A stretch of DNA of 40,649 nt from Trametes villosa (GCA_002964805.2 PUDQ02000114.1:1-40649), one strand, 5' to 3'. Positions 20,163 through 32,299 are shown, counted from the first letter of the stretch. The notes: generated from the letters alone by a model not told the origin. Made by a program: numbers and translations.

Positions 20163-22168
20163 ATGTCCGACCCGGAAACACTTACGGCGTTCAAGCGAGC
20201 AAGATCCCACACCCCTACATTTCCCTCCCCCATAGCGATGAAGCGAAATTACTCGGTCTACCTTACCAGTGCTAACTATCACGACGGCTTTGGCGAGCCG
20301 CAACGGAGCAAGGTGAGCGGATATCTACATCGTCGCCACCCAATTTCACATGGTCCATGGAACTACAGAGACAGAATCTCAACCGCAGGAGGTTCTCCTA
20401 CAAGTCGCTTGATGCGAATGACGGCCACAGCGGCCACTCTTCGCGTCAAGCATTACCTATGAGCGGTGAGGCCCCAGCATCCCCCACGTATGTCCAAATT
20501 CTCAGGTCCTCGGCTATTTCTAACCAAACTCGTCCCAAGACCCTTTTCTCAAAGTCTGGGCGAACTCGATGTGCTGATGTCGGCTCCAGCAGACGGCGCG
20601 TTGCCTCACGCTCGATCACCATCTCTCCTCAGGCTCTCTCAGGCAGGCACGGGGCCTACCAGTGATGTCGACTCAAGTGTTCCATCACACGACGAGACTA
20701 TCAAGCGCTCCCGTGGTGTCCAGACAGATGACCGTCTTGAACATGCGCTGCCTTATCCTATCCCCTTCCGCCCCTGCAATCATCCTCCACCATCGCCGGC
20801 CACGCCGCCTTGTCTTACACAGCCCTTGCATTTGCCTGCGCACGCCGCGGCACCAATCGGTGCTTTGGTTCAAGCGTCCTGGGATTCGTCAACAGGCTCA
20901 TCCCCTTCCTCTTCGTGCTCTGTTACTAGCTCGCCTGGAAGGGAGGAATCATCTCGGGGTGCCAGAGGTGCTCAGGTCGATCCTCGCACTGGCTCGTTCT
21001 CTTTGGCGAGTCGAGCTGGTCGTGAGGCGTCTACAGGCCCACGAGTGGATACGTCAGTCCCCCTCGCGACGTATAATGCGCCTGCATCGATCGGCGACAA
21101 TCGAGGCGTTCACGCACTATCTCGTAAGTCACACTTCGCCAGGATACGCGCTTCTGAACTAACTGGCTCTCTAGAACTTCCAAGTCACGGTTCTGCTGCA
21201 ACTCTGCTTGGTGGGATCCGGGAAGGCACCCGCCCTCGCATCGATGTGCATGCGGAGGCCGGGTCTTCGGGGAGCATGCAGGCTGCCCTTATGGGGGATG
21301 CCTATGACGACAGCATATTGTTCTCGAACATGTGGGACTCGGACACTCAGGATGTGCACCAGCCGTCTCCACGCCGCGAACTGGTAAGTTCTTCGGCGCG
21401 ACGTCGCCCACCTAAGCTGATTTCGGCCTGTAGGGTTCGTACCCCCCTGCATCGGGGCCTGCGCCTTCTGAGGTCCTGGACCATGGAACGCGGCCGAATG
21501 TGTCCCTTCCGCCTCGGAACACCGTGAGCGCAGCGGATTCACGAGCTTCTGGCCCCGCCCCACGCGACGTCATTCTTCGACCATCGATCACACCTGTCCG
21601 CTCTGCTTCGCGGGCTCCTCATCCTGCACCAGGCCAGACATCCGGTCATCGTGCATCAACGCCGCACCAGGATGGGACAGGACCCCAAGCTCCCGATGGT
21701 AGGACCGTCGAGACGAACCTCCGTGACCCTGCGCACCGGCGCTCTCCGATCGACGCGGTGCACTCCGAAGCTACCTCCTCTACAAGTACTACGTTCGTCG
21801 CACCACAGACCGAGCTGCGGCCTTTCCGCGCAGGAAGTCAAGAAGGTTACACTTTCTGGTGGCGCTCGGAGGCTTCCGTCGACTTGCCTCACCCGCCGCG
21901 CAGTCTTCGGCCTCGGCCTGGTGATCTATACTTGCACAGCAATCGGATCTCTGGCCGTGTTCAGTACTGGCTGTGGCACGCTGAAGACCGCTGGACCGTC
22001 CCCGAGGAGGGGCAAGCCCATCCAACATACACGGATCGCTGTCTTTGGTTTCGGTCGAAGCACGAGCCTAGTTGGGTCACGCGGCATACCTATCGCACGT
22101 ACAAGGGTAAGCAGCGGCGCGGAGACCTGGAGCGCGCGGAGGAGGTGGTGAGGCTCGAGATCACGTAG
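20163..22168 (+). CDS. Low-complexity protein with a conserved-looking C-terminal Trp-rich domain
   Basis: Model: exons 20163-20312, 20369-20465, 20506-21383, 21434-22168; 619 aa, frame exact. The second intron is short (40 nt). Most of the protein is Ser/Pro/Arg-rich and probably disordered. It contains a basic/polar KRSRGVQTDDR motif and many SP/RS pairs. The last roughly 80 residues look folded: GDLYLHSNRISGRVQYWLW, WTVPEEG, DRCLWFRSKHEPSWVTR, then a basic YKGKQRR. I cannot name this domain. I have a weak memory of similar GDLY.H...W.W blocks in hypothetical proteins of mushrooms, and a profile search would settle it. It is the first of three long low-complexity genes in a row on the + strand. 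Function unknown; nuclear location is possible given the basic patches. Confidence 0.8.
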
Positions 22169-22896
22169 TACGTAGTATGGTAGATGGGAACCCGCGGATA
22201 GGAAGTAACATCACTGTATTTTGGCGCTAGAGACGATAGGATAGGAATGTTTGCAGTTGGTTCTCTCTACAGGAGCTCTGCAAGCCCGTGCGGTGCAAGA
22301 CATGTACACGGGTACGCTATGCAGCCTGGACTATTAGACGGTAGACCTAGCGCTGCGGAGTTTGGGCGCGCCTTTAGGCACTTTTAGATGGGCCGGTCCG
22401 CGGGTCCGCCGCGCTGTACGCGGGGGCCCGAACGCCGGTGCAACTGGAACTCGAACAACCAGCAGATCTACTCTGGACCAGGACCACCTGGCGAGCTAGG
22501 GTGTGAAACCCACCTCTCACAATAACCTGACGATCGCTGCTTTGATTCCAAACGTTTCCTAGTGCCATACAGCGTTGAGCTTGAAGTTCTACGAAATGCG
22601 ACCCTGACCTCTCGCAAAAGGTCAAAGTCGCATTTCGCAGCAGACCGCCGATTCCATTGTGCATGTCCGCTTCGTTGAGGAACGTGTTGTGGAATACGGC
22701 GCCACTAACCAATTGCAATTGGAAAGAGCGAGCCACTGACCTTTGTCTGAAGTTGCGACGTGTCGTGCCTCGTGTCGTGCCACTCATCTCATATCGTCCC
22801 AGGTGAACGTACCTGAACCGAGCAGCTTCTTCCCCCCATTACGCTCGAGCAACCTTCACAGTTCTTCTCCACTGCAGCAGACGAAATCTTCAAGAT
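22169..22896. other. Intergenic stretch with a hairpin, no gene supported
   Basis: About 730 bp. A 137-codon minus-strand frame (22374-22787) has no splice structure or relative in the window and is not called. The imperfect inverted repeat at 22592-22637 is the one clear feature. The right part should hold the promoter of the 1461-aa gene. Confidence 0.45.
22592..22637. repeat. Imperfect inverted repeat, 18-nt arms
   Basis: Arms 22592-22609 and 22620-22637 are complementary at 16 of 18 positions, with a 10-nt loop. The core is CGAAATGCGAC against GTCGCATTTCG. It could form a hairpin in DNA or RNA. Neither a terminator U-tract nor a transposon end is evident next to it. Confidence 0.8.
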
Positions 22897-25800
22897 ATGG
22901 CTACACACTCTCCAACACCATCCCAGACTGGGTTGGTTCCGTCATCGTCGGGACAAGGTACGCACGTCGCTGTCGAGGTTATCGCAATACTTGCGCTCAT
23001 TCAACTTCTCAGACGCTTCAGACGATGATTTCATCCCATCTAACGAAGACTCTACCTCAGATTTTGGGGATGTGGATTCGGATATGGAACACTCAGTCGA
23101 CTCCGACTTCCATGATTCCAACACACGCATAGTCAACGACGAGGAAGTCCAAGCACCCAGAATGGCGGAGTGGCAAGATGCTCAGCGGGGTACAATGTAC
23201 GGTACGGACCGTATCCCAGTATTCCCATACTTCGATGAGTACGGCAGGCCGCAAGGCCCGCCGTTCCAGTATGGCGTCGACCTGGACCCTCGAGTTCCTC
23301 AGGTGTAAGTCTCTCGGCAGGATACGTCAGACGATCTCATGCAAGGCAATGTAGGTATGGGATGCCGCAGATGCCGCACTATGCATACGCCCCCGGCATG
23401 ATGCTCGGAGCAGACCCTGCTATGTTGCCGCAGCCAGATATCGCGTCGTGAGTCGTGGCATCATCCTACTGGTGTTATCTAACAATGTCTGGCAGGGGTA
23501 ACATTCCTCCACCGATGGTTTACAGAGAAGCTGGCTTCCCTTCCGCCCAACCTTACTTCACCCAGCCACCACCCTACGAATTCCAACCTATGCTTCCACC
23601 AAATATGTTACCCTACCCCGCCGTACCACCTCATCTCCGTTTTAGCCACGGCCCAGGCCAGGTACCTTCCACAGGCCCCTTCTTTCCCAGACGTGGTCTC
23701 CCACTGCCTAGAGCGCGCGATATCTTCCCAACGTGCGTACCTGATCGCGTCACATCTTCCCTTCTGACCCATCGACCAGCAGAGTCGACGCTATGAGCGG
23801 GCAATATGAGACTTCTTCCCGCCAGCCACTGAACGATTCCCGCCGCGCACCGCACACACGCCGTGAGTATTCAAGTAGTGGCGAAGAAGCACAGGGAAGA
23901 GGAAGGTAAGGCCCGTGTCTCCCGCCACCGCAGTGCTAAAACTCAAACCGAGGTCAGAATCGCCAAGAAACCCTCCAAGCGTTCGAGTGCAAGCAGAAAA
24001 CGACGTGAAGATCGCACTCGAGTGGGATACAAACGTGGCAGGTCCGATGTATCATCAACGGAGGGAGATACTGGGGCAACTCTGGATAGCCCACGCACGG
24101 TTCCGGCTTCTCCACGCCCTTCGCGCAAGAAGAGGAGGACAGGTAAGCGCCACAATAACGCATCACATTCTTGCGAGATAACGTCGTATGCTAAGACCTT
24201 GTCAACGAAGAAATTGCTCATGCGGAACGTGCGGGTACCTCGCCGCAGCAGCCGGAGGGAGAGGGACGCGCCGACAACCAGCGGCTCACGAGGCACCCCG
24301 ATGCTCAGCAGGATCAGCTAAGCCAACGGGGTCCGGGATCAGACGGGAGACAGCCAGAAGACGCTCTCCGACCTGAAAGCCGCATGAGCGGTACTGTCCA
24401 CGTATGCTATTTCACTGTTTCTCGCATTTGCTTCGCTAATTCCAGCGACGGCGCCATAGGAACTCCCGGAGGATAATCCCACGCAGCGGTCGCCAAGTGC
24501 GTCGGATCGTCCAAGCCCTGCGGGTGGTCGCGGGGTTCTTAGCACTCCCCCTGGGGCCATGCAAAGCGTGCTATCGTCCGTCGATGAGCGTCGTGCTGAG
24601 GTCTCGCCCTCCCCCATAACCCCGCGCTCTCCGGCTCCGGTGCGACGCTCTCCAGTGCAGTACGACGCTGAGGGTCGTCCTGCCGGGCGACATTCTCCAC
24701 AGCGGCGCTCTCCAGGGAGCGCTTTGCTGCCTGCGTCTCCTTCTGGGTCCGAGCGAAGCGCTATCCCTGTCGACGCAGCTTCTCTTTCTCCTACGAACCC
24801 TCTCAGTCCTTTGCTTCTCGATCTCCGTCCGGCAGACCCTGCGCGAGTACTCGCTCGTATATCTCCTGGCCCCTTCCCCCCGCCCTCTTCACCTCCGATG
24901 AACGGTCATGAGTCTCCTACGCTCATTGGAAGATCGGATAGCCAGCCTCCTCCTCTCAAGAGTCCTGGTCCCTCGATCTCTGCTGTCGCTCTGGCGGATC
25001 CACCGCTGCTTCGCGATGGCGCACACATGGATGGTCGCAGGACCCTCGTAGATCACAGAGACCGAAGCCTGTCCTATGCTTCAGTTACCTGCGATCCAAC
25101 ATCCCAACCTCTACCGATCGATTCTCCTGCGCCCACAGACCCAGCCCTCGCCTCACGGTCTCATACTCCCGCGCACAGCCCTCCTCGATCCGTAACCTAC
25201 CATAATCCGCCAGTCATGGCCGCATCTCTTGTACCTACGACCGGAGGTGACACCGCGACGGTATTTGCGGACGGCTTTGGAGAAGCGAGGATGCGCTTCA
25301 TGGCAGCTACACTGAAGGCCGCGACTCAGCACTGCGCGAACCCACCTTCAAGCAGAAGTCGCGCCCCGCCTCCTTCTCCACGGGCGTCACGGGCGGCAAG
25401 ATTACTCCCGGAGGAACCCCGTGTATCCTCTGCTAACCCTGGAGGTTCGACCCAGCAGCGCCATTCCTCGGGCAACACGACCCCACTTTCACTTTCCAAC
25501 TCCCTCATGCCCGACGGCTCCCTCATGTTCGACAGCTCACTCATGCCCGATAACACGCTTCCGACGACCAGAGATCATGTAGAGCGTGTCGACTCTCAGG
25601 ACGTCCGGATGGAGGATAGTTTCGTACACGAGACCGACGTCGAAGCGCCGGCGACCCTGTCTCACCACGTATCTAGCAGTGTGGATGCAGTTAGGTCAAC
25701 GAATTCCGGAGGCGACTTTCAACCGGTTCCTCCGCCCGCCGCGAACGGTGTTCCCCAGACGGCATCCGTCGCATTACTCCCTATCACCAGCCACACCCTC

Positions 25801-27833
25801 GCTAGTAGCGAGACCGCGATGGACGTTGACCCGGTCCAGATGCCGTCATTTGGCGCGCCCTCCTATGCCAGCGACAGTCCTCCCTCAAACCACGACCATG
25901 GCCAGTCATCGGGTAGGATTGCGGTACCGACGTTTTCTGTCAATTCGGCACAGCCGGGACGCCCCACGCGGGACGCCCGCGCGCTCGCTCCGCTTCGTTC
26001 GACGCACTCAACCAACCCCCTCCACGGACCAGCACCGATCCTGCACTCCGCGAACGCTATACAGGCCGGTCCTTCGACTGTACAAGCTCCCCCCTCCTCT
26101 AGCAATCGAGTTGCGTTTGACATCACAGATGCGGGGGCGCCAACCATACCCCTAACTGTGACGTCTTCCTCCCCACGCGCTTCTGCTGCTTCTGGTGTGG
26201 ACACTTGTGCTCTAGGAGGAGCTCAGGTGCTAACTTCGAATACAGCCCCATCTTCAGGTGGCGCACCGCTCGTCACCACTCATGATGGAAGTGACGGCGG
26301 AAGACTTCGATCGCATTCAAGCTTGCCCCCGCCACAGCAACATGGCAGCGAATCCAGGTCTGGGTCTTTGCGATCGAGCCCCGTGCCGTCACAGGGGCCT
26401 CACGCTGCACCTGGTATGCCTCCCAACCCGGCCGGTGAGGGAGGAAACCCATACGTGCGTTCCGCTATCGTTGATCCGTCAGGCCCTACTCATCTCCTCC
26501 AGCAACTACCCGCCTCTCGGGGAGACATCGCTGAACTACGCGATGGCATCAAGGAGCTCGCTGTCGGATTCCGTCAACTCTCAAATGCCATCACTAACGG
26601 TATGACGCAAAACCACGGCGGCGCGAGCTCCCATGTGAACAACTCTCAAACTTCTCAATCTCGTCGCCCGCATGCTTCTCGAGGTCATTTCTCCGAGTCC
26701 CAGTCTGGACAGAATGATAGTGACACGGACAACCCAACCTCCGGCTACATCCCGCCTCGCCGACAACCCAAGCTCAAAGGCCTTCCTAAACATCGGAGCG
26801 AGACACACCTGTCCCTGCACGTGAGTTCTCTGTACGGTTGTCTGTCGTAGAGATGATCAACATTTTGTCCATGCTGTAGGCGGAAGTGCAACTGCATGCG
26901 CGGATCCTGATGAAGCGGGAGCACAGACGGGATACGTTCGATGTCACGCTTGTTCCAACCGCGGCAGAAGTCAAGGACTATGATCCGAAGAGAGACGGTC
27001 ACTGCTGTACTGCAGCACGCTTTCGTCCCGATCTGAATTCACCGCCGGGTACGCCTTGGAACAAGTCTGCGGCGTCAGTTTTCGCACGCAGCTTTGTCGA
27101 CTCGGACGAATACGAATGCGACGACATCTCCGCGGTCAAGAAAGCCTTCTCTACGCATCTCAGGTATCTGCGGCGCAAGTACGCACTCACCAACGCCAGC
27201 GAAGAGGACAAGTCCCAAGCGAGAAAACGAGCCAACCGTGAGGAACGAAAGCGCGGGGTGAGCAACTTTGCGATCAAGGCGGTAGAGATGTACTGAACAA
27301 TGGCTCGTGCAGCTTTTCCGTCGTCGGCTGACTGCGGCACTGTCTTACGATGCTCTCAACCGTCACGTTGCGATGATTCGGCTTCTCGGTATAGATGGGA
27401 TGAGCTCCGACGAGTCGACGGTTGAAAACGAAATCACACACTACGAGATACTGCAGAAGCGCTGGCGCCATCCAAGGCTGACCGCATGGCTCCGCGTATT
27501 CGATGCAGTCTATCGCAAGATACGGGTGAGCGAGACCAACCGCAAAAAACGTGGTGCGTCCGTGCATTGGCGGCAAGTGACCGTTCGATACGACAACTCC
27601 CGCGCCGCCGTTCCATGCCTCCCGGAAAGTGCATACAACCCGGACTGGCTACAGACCTTGCAGGAGATGGACAAGGAGGACCTCGCCGTTCGCGAGGAAA
27701 CGTACGACTTCACCCATGAGCCCCAGGTGATGCAGTGAGTGACCACGTTTTCCGAGAACACTTTGCTAGTGCTAAGCCGTGCACGTTCAGGCTTATGCAG
27801 GGACAACAGACGACTCTTGGCGTTCTGGCCTGA
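22897..27833 (+). CDS. Large 1461-aa low-complexity protein with two C-terminal folded blocks (GIDGMSSDES type)
   Basis: Model: 11 exons, 22897-22957, 23013-23304, 23355-23447, 23496-23732, 23783-23905, 23958-24142, 24211-24401, 24460-26820, 26880-27257, 27313-27734, 27791-27833; the frame closes exactly. Order of features: acidic Ser/Asp segment (SDDDFIPSNEDSTSD); Pro/Tyr/Met-rich segment; basic SRKRRED and RKKRRT patches that could act as nuclear signals; about 780 residues of Ser/Pro-rich disorder in one big exon; a short helix (ELRDGIKELAVGFRQL); then two folded blocks. Block one carries CCTAARFRPDLNSPPGTPWN, FVDSDEYECDDIS and AFSTHLRYLRRKY. Block two starts LFRRRLTAALS and carries RLLGIDGMSSDES, RWRHPRLTAWLRVFDAVYRK and LPESAYNPDWLQ. 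I recall, not firmly, that this pair of blocks recurs in many copies in Agaricomycete genomes. Block two is related to the 90-aa gene at 8324-8714. Function unknown. Confidence 0.85.
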
Positions 27834-28607
27834 TAGGAGGTAGGTGTCTCGTCTCGGAGAACGCCGTGTGCCGGACGTTGAACTGAATAACAGCAGAGAT
27901 ATCGGTGTTAGCCAGCGAGGGTGTGGGTACGGCGGGATTTTGGCACCTGAAGTCACGGTTGCAGCGAGCGGCGAGCGCAAGAAGTTCAAATCGAGATTTC
28001 GTAGTCTGGTAGATGGTAAAACAGGGATGGCGGGTACTCAGTCACTATGTCTCGGCACTAGAGTCAAGCGGGTAGAAACCAGGTGAAATTGTAGCAACGT
28101 TGTGCACGCGTGAACGTCGACGTCGATCTACCTTGCTTCACGGATTACGAACGTCGGCGGTTCCTCCCGAAGCGCGCGCTTGTCCCTTCGCTTCCTGCCA
28201 CTCGCTTCTCGACAACCGCGATGCTCACACATGACCAATCTCGAGAGATGAACGAATAGAGGGCATATGAGGGAAGGAGGTGCTGATACAAAGGTAGCGT
28301 TGCAAACAAACCTCTCGAGGTCCGACTATGGAGCTGACGGACTACAGCGCGCAAGCTACTTGCCAAACACCGTATCCGAGCGGACTGAGAATCTCGTCAG
28401 CGTGGGCTCCGTGCCAATGCATGACCTGCAAGCCTCATTGTCGGGCACGAGGAGGCGTTCCGCATCACAGGGGTATCCTTTGTCTTCTGAGATAGTAGTA
28501 TCGCGAAGCCGAGCGCTTTCACGTTTGCTCCCACCCTCCACCCTCCACCATCCATTCGCCACTGAGCATCTACTCTTTTCTAGCGTATAGACGAACTCCT
28601 CCTGCAA
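27834..28607. other. Intergenic stretch, no gene supported
   Basis: About 770 bp between two + strand genes. Short frames on both strands lack splice partners. A pyrimidine-rich run (around 28520-28570) just upstream of the next start codon is consistent with a promoter/leader. Confidence 0.45.
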
Positions 28608-31324
28608 ATGTCCTCATCTTCGAACGTGCAAACTACACGCTACGAGGTAGCTCAGGACGATGATGCAGCGAGAGGACTTCCCAACGACGATAAAGGTTAG
28701 CTTCGTCGAGCGAGCTCAAGTTGTCATTCATCCTCATGCGCACACAGGATCCGCGATCGCGGCGTCAGGCCTGCAACCCGAAGCAGACGAGCGTGCTGCA
28801 CGACCCCCGGAAAGTGAGCGTCGCGTCGTGTATAAGCCACAGGGCATACCTAACCTCTACTATTCAAACTCCACAGCGGCGGTTTCGTCCGCCGAAGAGA
28901 ACGAGCGGCCCGAGCGTCTGCATTCCGACGATTCTGCTACGCAGCGTCCGGCCGCGCTTGGTGAGTGCATTTACAGTGGCGAGCCTCTGCACCACATGCG
29001 CCACATTCCCTAGACTAACGGCTGTGGCTGTTTGTAGAGCTAGTCGACGCCGGATCGCGGCAGAGCCAGGACGTGTAAGTACCATCCGGGTTTAGTCATG
29101 TTATTGTCGTCCATCGCAACTAAGACCGCCTTTGTCTAGTCCGACGGATAGCCTGTCCTCGCCCTCTCGCGGTAACTGGCCCATACCGACATCCGCTGGT
29201 CCTTACGATGCATCGCCGACTCCTCGGCAGACGACCCCGGCGAGGTAAGCCTGGCAACCGCTCTCGGTAGACTGCAGCCTGATGGGCGACTTTTGGGATG
29301 GCTATGCTAGTTTCGCCACTCCTACGCGCAACATGATGTATAGCCCGTATCCGGCGTACCAGCCAGTGCCTGTCGGGGGTAGTGGGCTATACCGTCCCGC
29401 GTATGGCGACCCATTCTCAACGGCGTACTATTCTCCCATGTACCCGGCGTACTGGAGCGATGCCTCCCGTCGCCCGCAGTTGACTTGGTCTGGAGCCGGG
29501 CCATCTGGGCACACGCAGTCTAGTCCAACCAGGTACGTGGCATCGATTAAGTCGAACTCGACGATACATTGACGTACTAGGTCACGCAGAGTCCCTGCCA
29601 CCATGATGCATAGTGGTGCGATGATGGGTACACCTCAGCTTGGACTCGCATCTCCAGTGCGCCTCAGCCAGTGAGTAACAGCTGTCTAGACCGTCTGGGA
29701 TGCGTCTCACATCTGACAATATTTCCAGGGTATCTACGTCGGAGGGAGGCAGCGTGCGCCAAGAAGGTCCATCTGGTGCCTCTTCCAGCCGTGGCAAAGC
29801 GGTTGCTAAAGTGCGCAAGATGTCTGGGCGGAACAAGTGGGTATCCAAACTCACCTGGGGTCAGTGATGTCCTGACCACAGCGCCGCACACAGGATCAAG
29901 AAAGGGAAGCGTCGACGGTCTCCTTCGAACGGCTCGGAGGAAGAAACCTCGGACACGGCTCGGCAGGGTAGTGGCAAAAAGCGTACACGGCGCTCTGAGG
30001 ATGCGCGTCCTGCTAGTGAGCCCGACGGCACGGTGTCCCCCGCCTTGACAGAGTCGCCCGCACAACCCCCTCATTCGCCGCCTCACGAGCGTGGGCCCTT
30101 CATCGCCTCTACTGCGCCACCTTTGCCCGCCCTCATTCCTCAGCTGCTCTCTCAACCGATGGATGGCAGCACGAGCAACGCCGAGGATCTGCAGGGACAT
30201 GCGCTGCACACGGGCGGGGTGCTCGACACAGGGGCGTATCATACGCCTATGACTGACTTGACCGCAAATGGCCCAGGCGAGGTACGTGACACTGACTCCT
30301 CGTCACATCCGCCCACTGACTTTCCGCTAGGTTGGCCGCGATTCCGTCATGGACGATTCTCTCATGACGTGCGTGTCCGGTTTAGTTCCGCTATGAACTC
30401 GCTGACCATACCGTATGTGACTCTTAGTGTCACCCGCGAAACGAACCGCGAGCGTTCGTTGAGCTACTATACGGTTGCTAGCAGCGTGCCGGACGATGTT
30501 CCGATGGTCGTCGACCGTGCCACGCCGGCGACAGGGCAACAAAGTTCGGCTGTGAACGAACAGACGGAGGTACCGACGCTCGTCTCAACAGACTATGTGC
30601 AGGCATCTGGACAAGATGCGAGCGAGGCTTCTCGCAGCGCTGCTGTATCGCCCCTGCAAGGCTTCGTACCGGTACAAACGGCCGGAATGGACGAGACGTG
30701 GGCGATAGAGGCGCAGGACGCGCTTGATCCGGCCGCGGTATGTTTTTGGCTGTTGCCGCTCCGTCTGTTCTATCGTTGACGTCTTGATAGGTCCCGCAGG
30801 ATGTCAGTCACCGCGAGGCGAGCCCTCCCTCTGCGGGCGAAGCGTTCATCGCCGCGGAGGATCCGTCGGCCACGTCTACGTCTACAGGTACAGGCACCGC
30901 CGAGTCCGCGACCCATGTTGTCGCAGACATACCTTCTGCGAGGTACCCTGTCGAACAGATGTCTCCAGTGCCAGGGGATACGTCCGCGTCACATTCTGCT
31001 TCGGGCCCTCGAGCTCTCGTGAGTAATCTCACGGCGTTTCTCATCAGCGGACGTGATTACTTATCATCATTCTAGGGTGAAGAGCTTGCCCTGCTCCGCT
31101 CAGCGCTAACGCGCTTGACAGAGAATTTGGCTGCCGGCCAGTATGCTCCCATCCCACTGACGCGTTTGGCATCGCGCTCGGAAGATATCACCATTCAAGT
31201 CGGAAATCCTTCCGCAGCCGCAAGCACGAGCGCTCAGGACGAGCATAGCCGCTCTACTCCGTCCGTGGTCATTCACATCCACGCTGCGACTCAGTCCAAA
31301 CGTATCGTCCTGGAGCTCCCGTAG
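28608..31324 (+). CDS. Twelve-exon low-complexity protein, 691 aa
   Basis: Model: exons 28608-28695, 28748-28960, 29038-29074, 29140-29244, 29311-29532, 29581-29670, 29729-29836, 29894-30281, 30331-30368, 30428-30737, 30791-31018, 31076-31324; the frame closes over all eleven introns. The order of segments echoes the upstream 1461-aa gene: acidic N terminus, Tyr/Pro/Met-rich part (MMYSPYPAYQPVPVGG), basic patches (KKGKRRRSPS, KKRTRRSED), then Ser/Pro-rich disorder. A heptad-like helix (EELALLRSALTRLTENL) is followed by a strand-rich end (VVIHIHAATQSKRIVLELP). The two folded C-terminal blocks of the upstream protein are absent. Shared layout and small-exon pattern suggest a distant relative, but low complexity makes this uncertain. 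Basic patches hint at a nuclear role. Confidence 0.8.
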
Positions 31325-31699
31325 ACGCATACGGCGCTGAGGTGGCGAGGCGCGTTCGGCAAGCTGCCATCCTCTGAGCATCATGCAGCCGGCTTGCTTC
31401 GAGCGGGGCGGCTCTCAGTCTCTCGTCCTCGATCCCTCCCATCCAAGTTGTTCCCCCCCCCCCGTATCACTCGCAATTCTCGCGTTCCTTCAGACTCTGT
31501 ACCTCTGCGCTGTTTGTACTCTATCTCTAGGCATTCATAATACCGTATTCTGTGTTCTCCGACGCCGTGCTCCTTGCGAGCGCTACGAAGTTTCCAATCT
31601 CGGCCGTCACGATGTGACGAAGATGGGTGATGGGATGTGACATGCTTTTGCGTCTAGAGTTCCTCAGATCTAGCGCTCCTAACTCCTCTCGTACCCCTC
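31325..31699. other. Intergenic stretch with a C11 homopolymer
   Basis: About 375 bp following the 691-aa gene's stop. It contains a run of 11 C residues at 31453-31463 and pyrimidine-rich flanks. No exon is supported. Confidence 0.45.
31453..31463. repeat. Homopolymer run of 11 C
   Basis: Eleven consecutive C residues in non-coding DNA, a likely length-variable or sequencing-error-prone site. Confidence 0.9.
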
Positions 31700-32299
31700 A
31701 TGTCGTTTGTCGATTGTATTCTCTCGCTCACGATCCGCCGGACTAGAGAAAATCTCCTTCGAGCTGTTCCCGCTACTGTCCTGGAGCTGTCATTGCCCCA
31801 GAGTGCATGATGGGCCGGCCGCGTTGGGCGTTGTCTGACCACGGACTTGGCGAGACAGCCGGTACGAGATGGTCAGTACTTTGCTGGCTTACCACAACGA
31901 CCTGCTAATGGCCATTCGTGTAGCACTTGGATATAGCAGTGCTCGGTGATAAATCGTGGGATGATGTACGGTACCTCCATGTGCATGTCCGCGAGGCCCC
32001 TACGCCTGCGCGTGTTCCTCGTGCCACTGACGACAGTAGAATCCCTTCCTTTCTCTATCGGCGGTGTCCAGGTGCGTGCGTGCGTGCGTCAAAGGCCCTT
32101 TGTCCCTGCTGACGCCCTCTAGAGTTCGAGATACGTCCCTCCCTACCGCAGATCAGCCTGTACCTCTACACCCACCATCACCCGTCCCGGACGCCACCGC
32201 CAACCCACTGCTTCCTAGTCTTTCATCATCTCGGGACGCTATCGCCCTACCCTCTCAACCCGCCTACTCGTCTAGAGTTCTCTTCTCTTGCCTATCACA
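31700..32299 (+). pseudogene. Coding-like exon chain with an in-frame stop (broken or mis-modelled gene)
   Basis: A chain of exons 31700-31861, 31924-31965, 32040-32071 and 32123 onwards keeps one frame through three good introns (GTACGA..CTAAT, GTACGG..CTGAC, GTGCGT..CTGAC). The first exon, starting MSFVDCILSLTIRRTRENLL, holds a TGA at 31808-31810. Later parts read HLDIAVLGDKSWDD, NPFLSLSAVS and a Pro/Ser-rich end whose frame stays open past 32300, overlapping the next gene's start in another frame. Either this is a decayed gene, or the true splice pattern skips the TGA in a way I could not find. No relative seen; function unknown. Confidence 0.3.
32072..32089. repeat. Short tetranucleotide repeat (GTGC)4
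   Basis: GTGC repeated four and a half times. The first unit doubles as the donor (GTGCGT) of the last intron in the broken gene model at 31700-32299. Confidence 0.85.

Noticed and set aside
22374..22787. 137-codon minus-strand frame
   Set aside because: No splice signals, relative or recognisable motif; it contains the non-coding hairpin.
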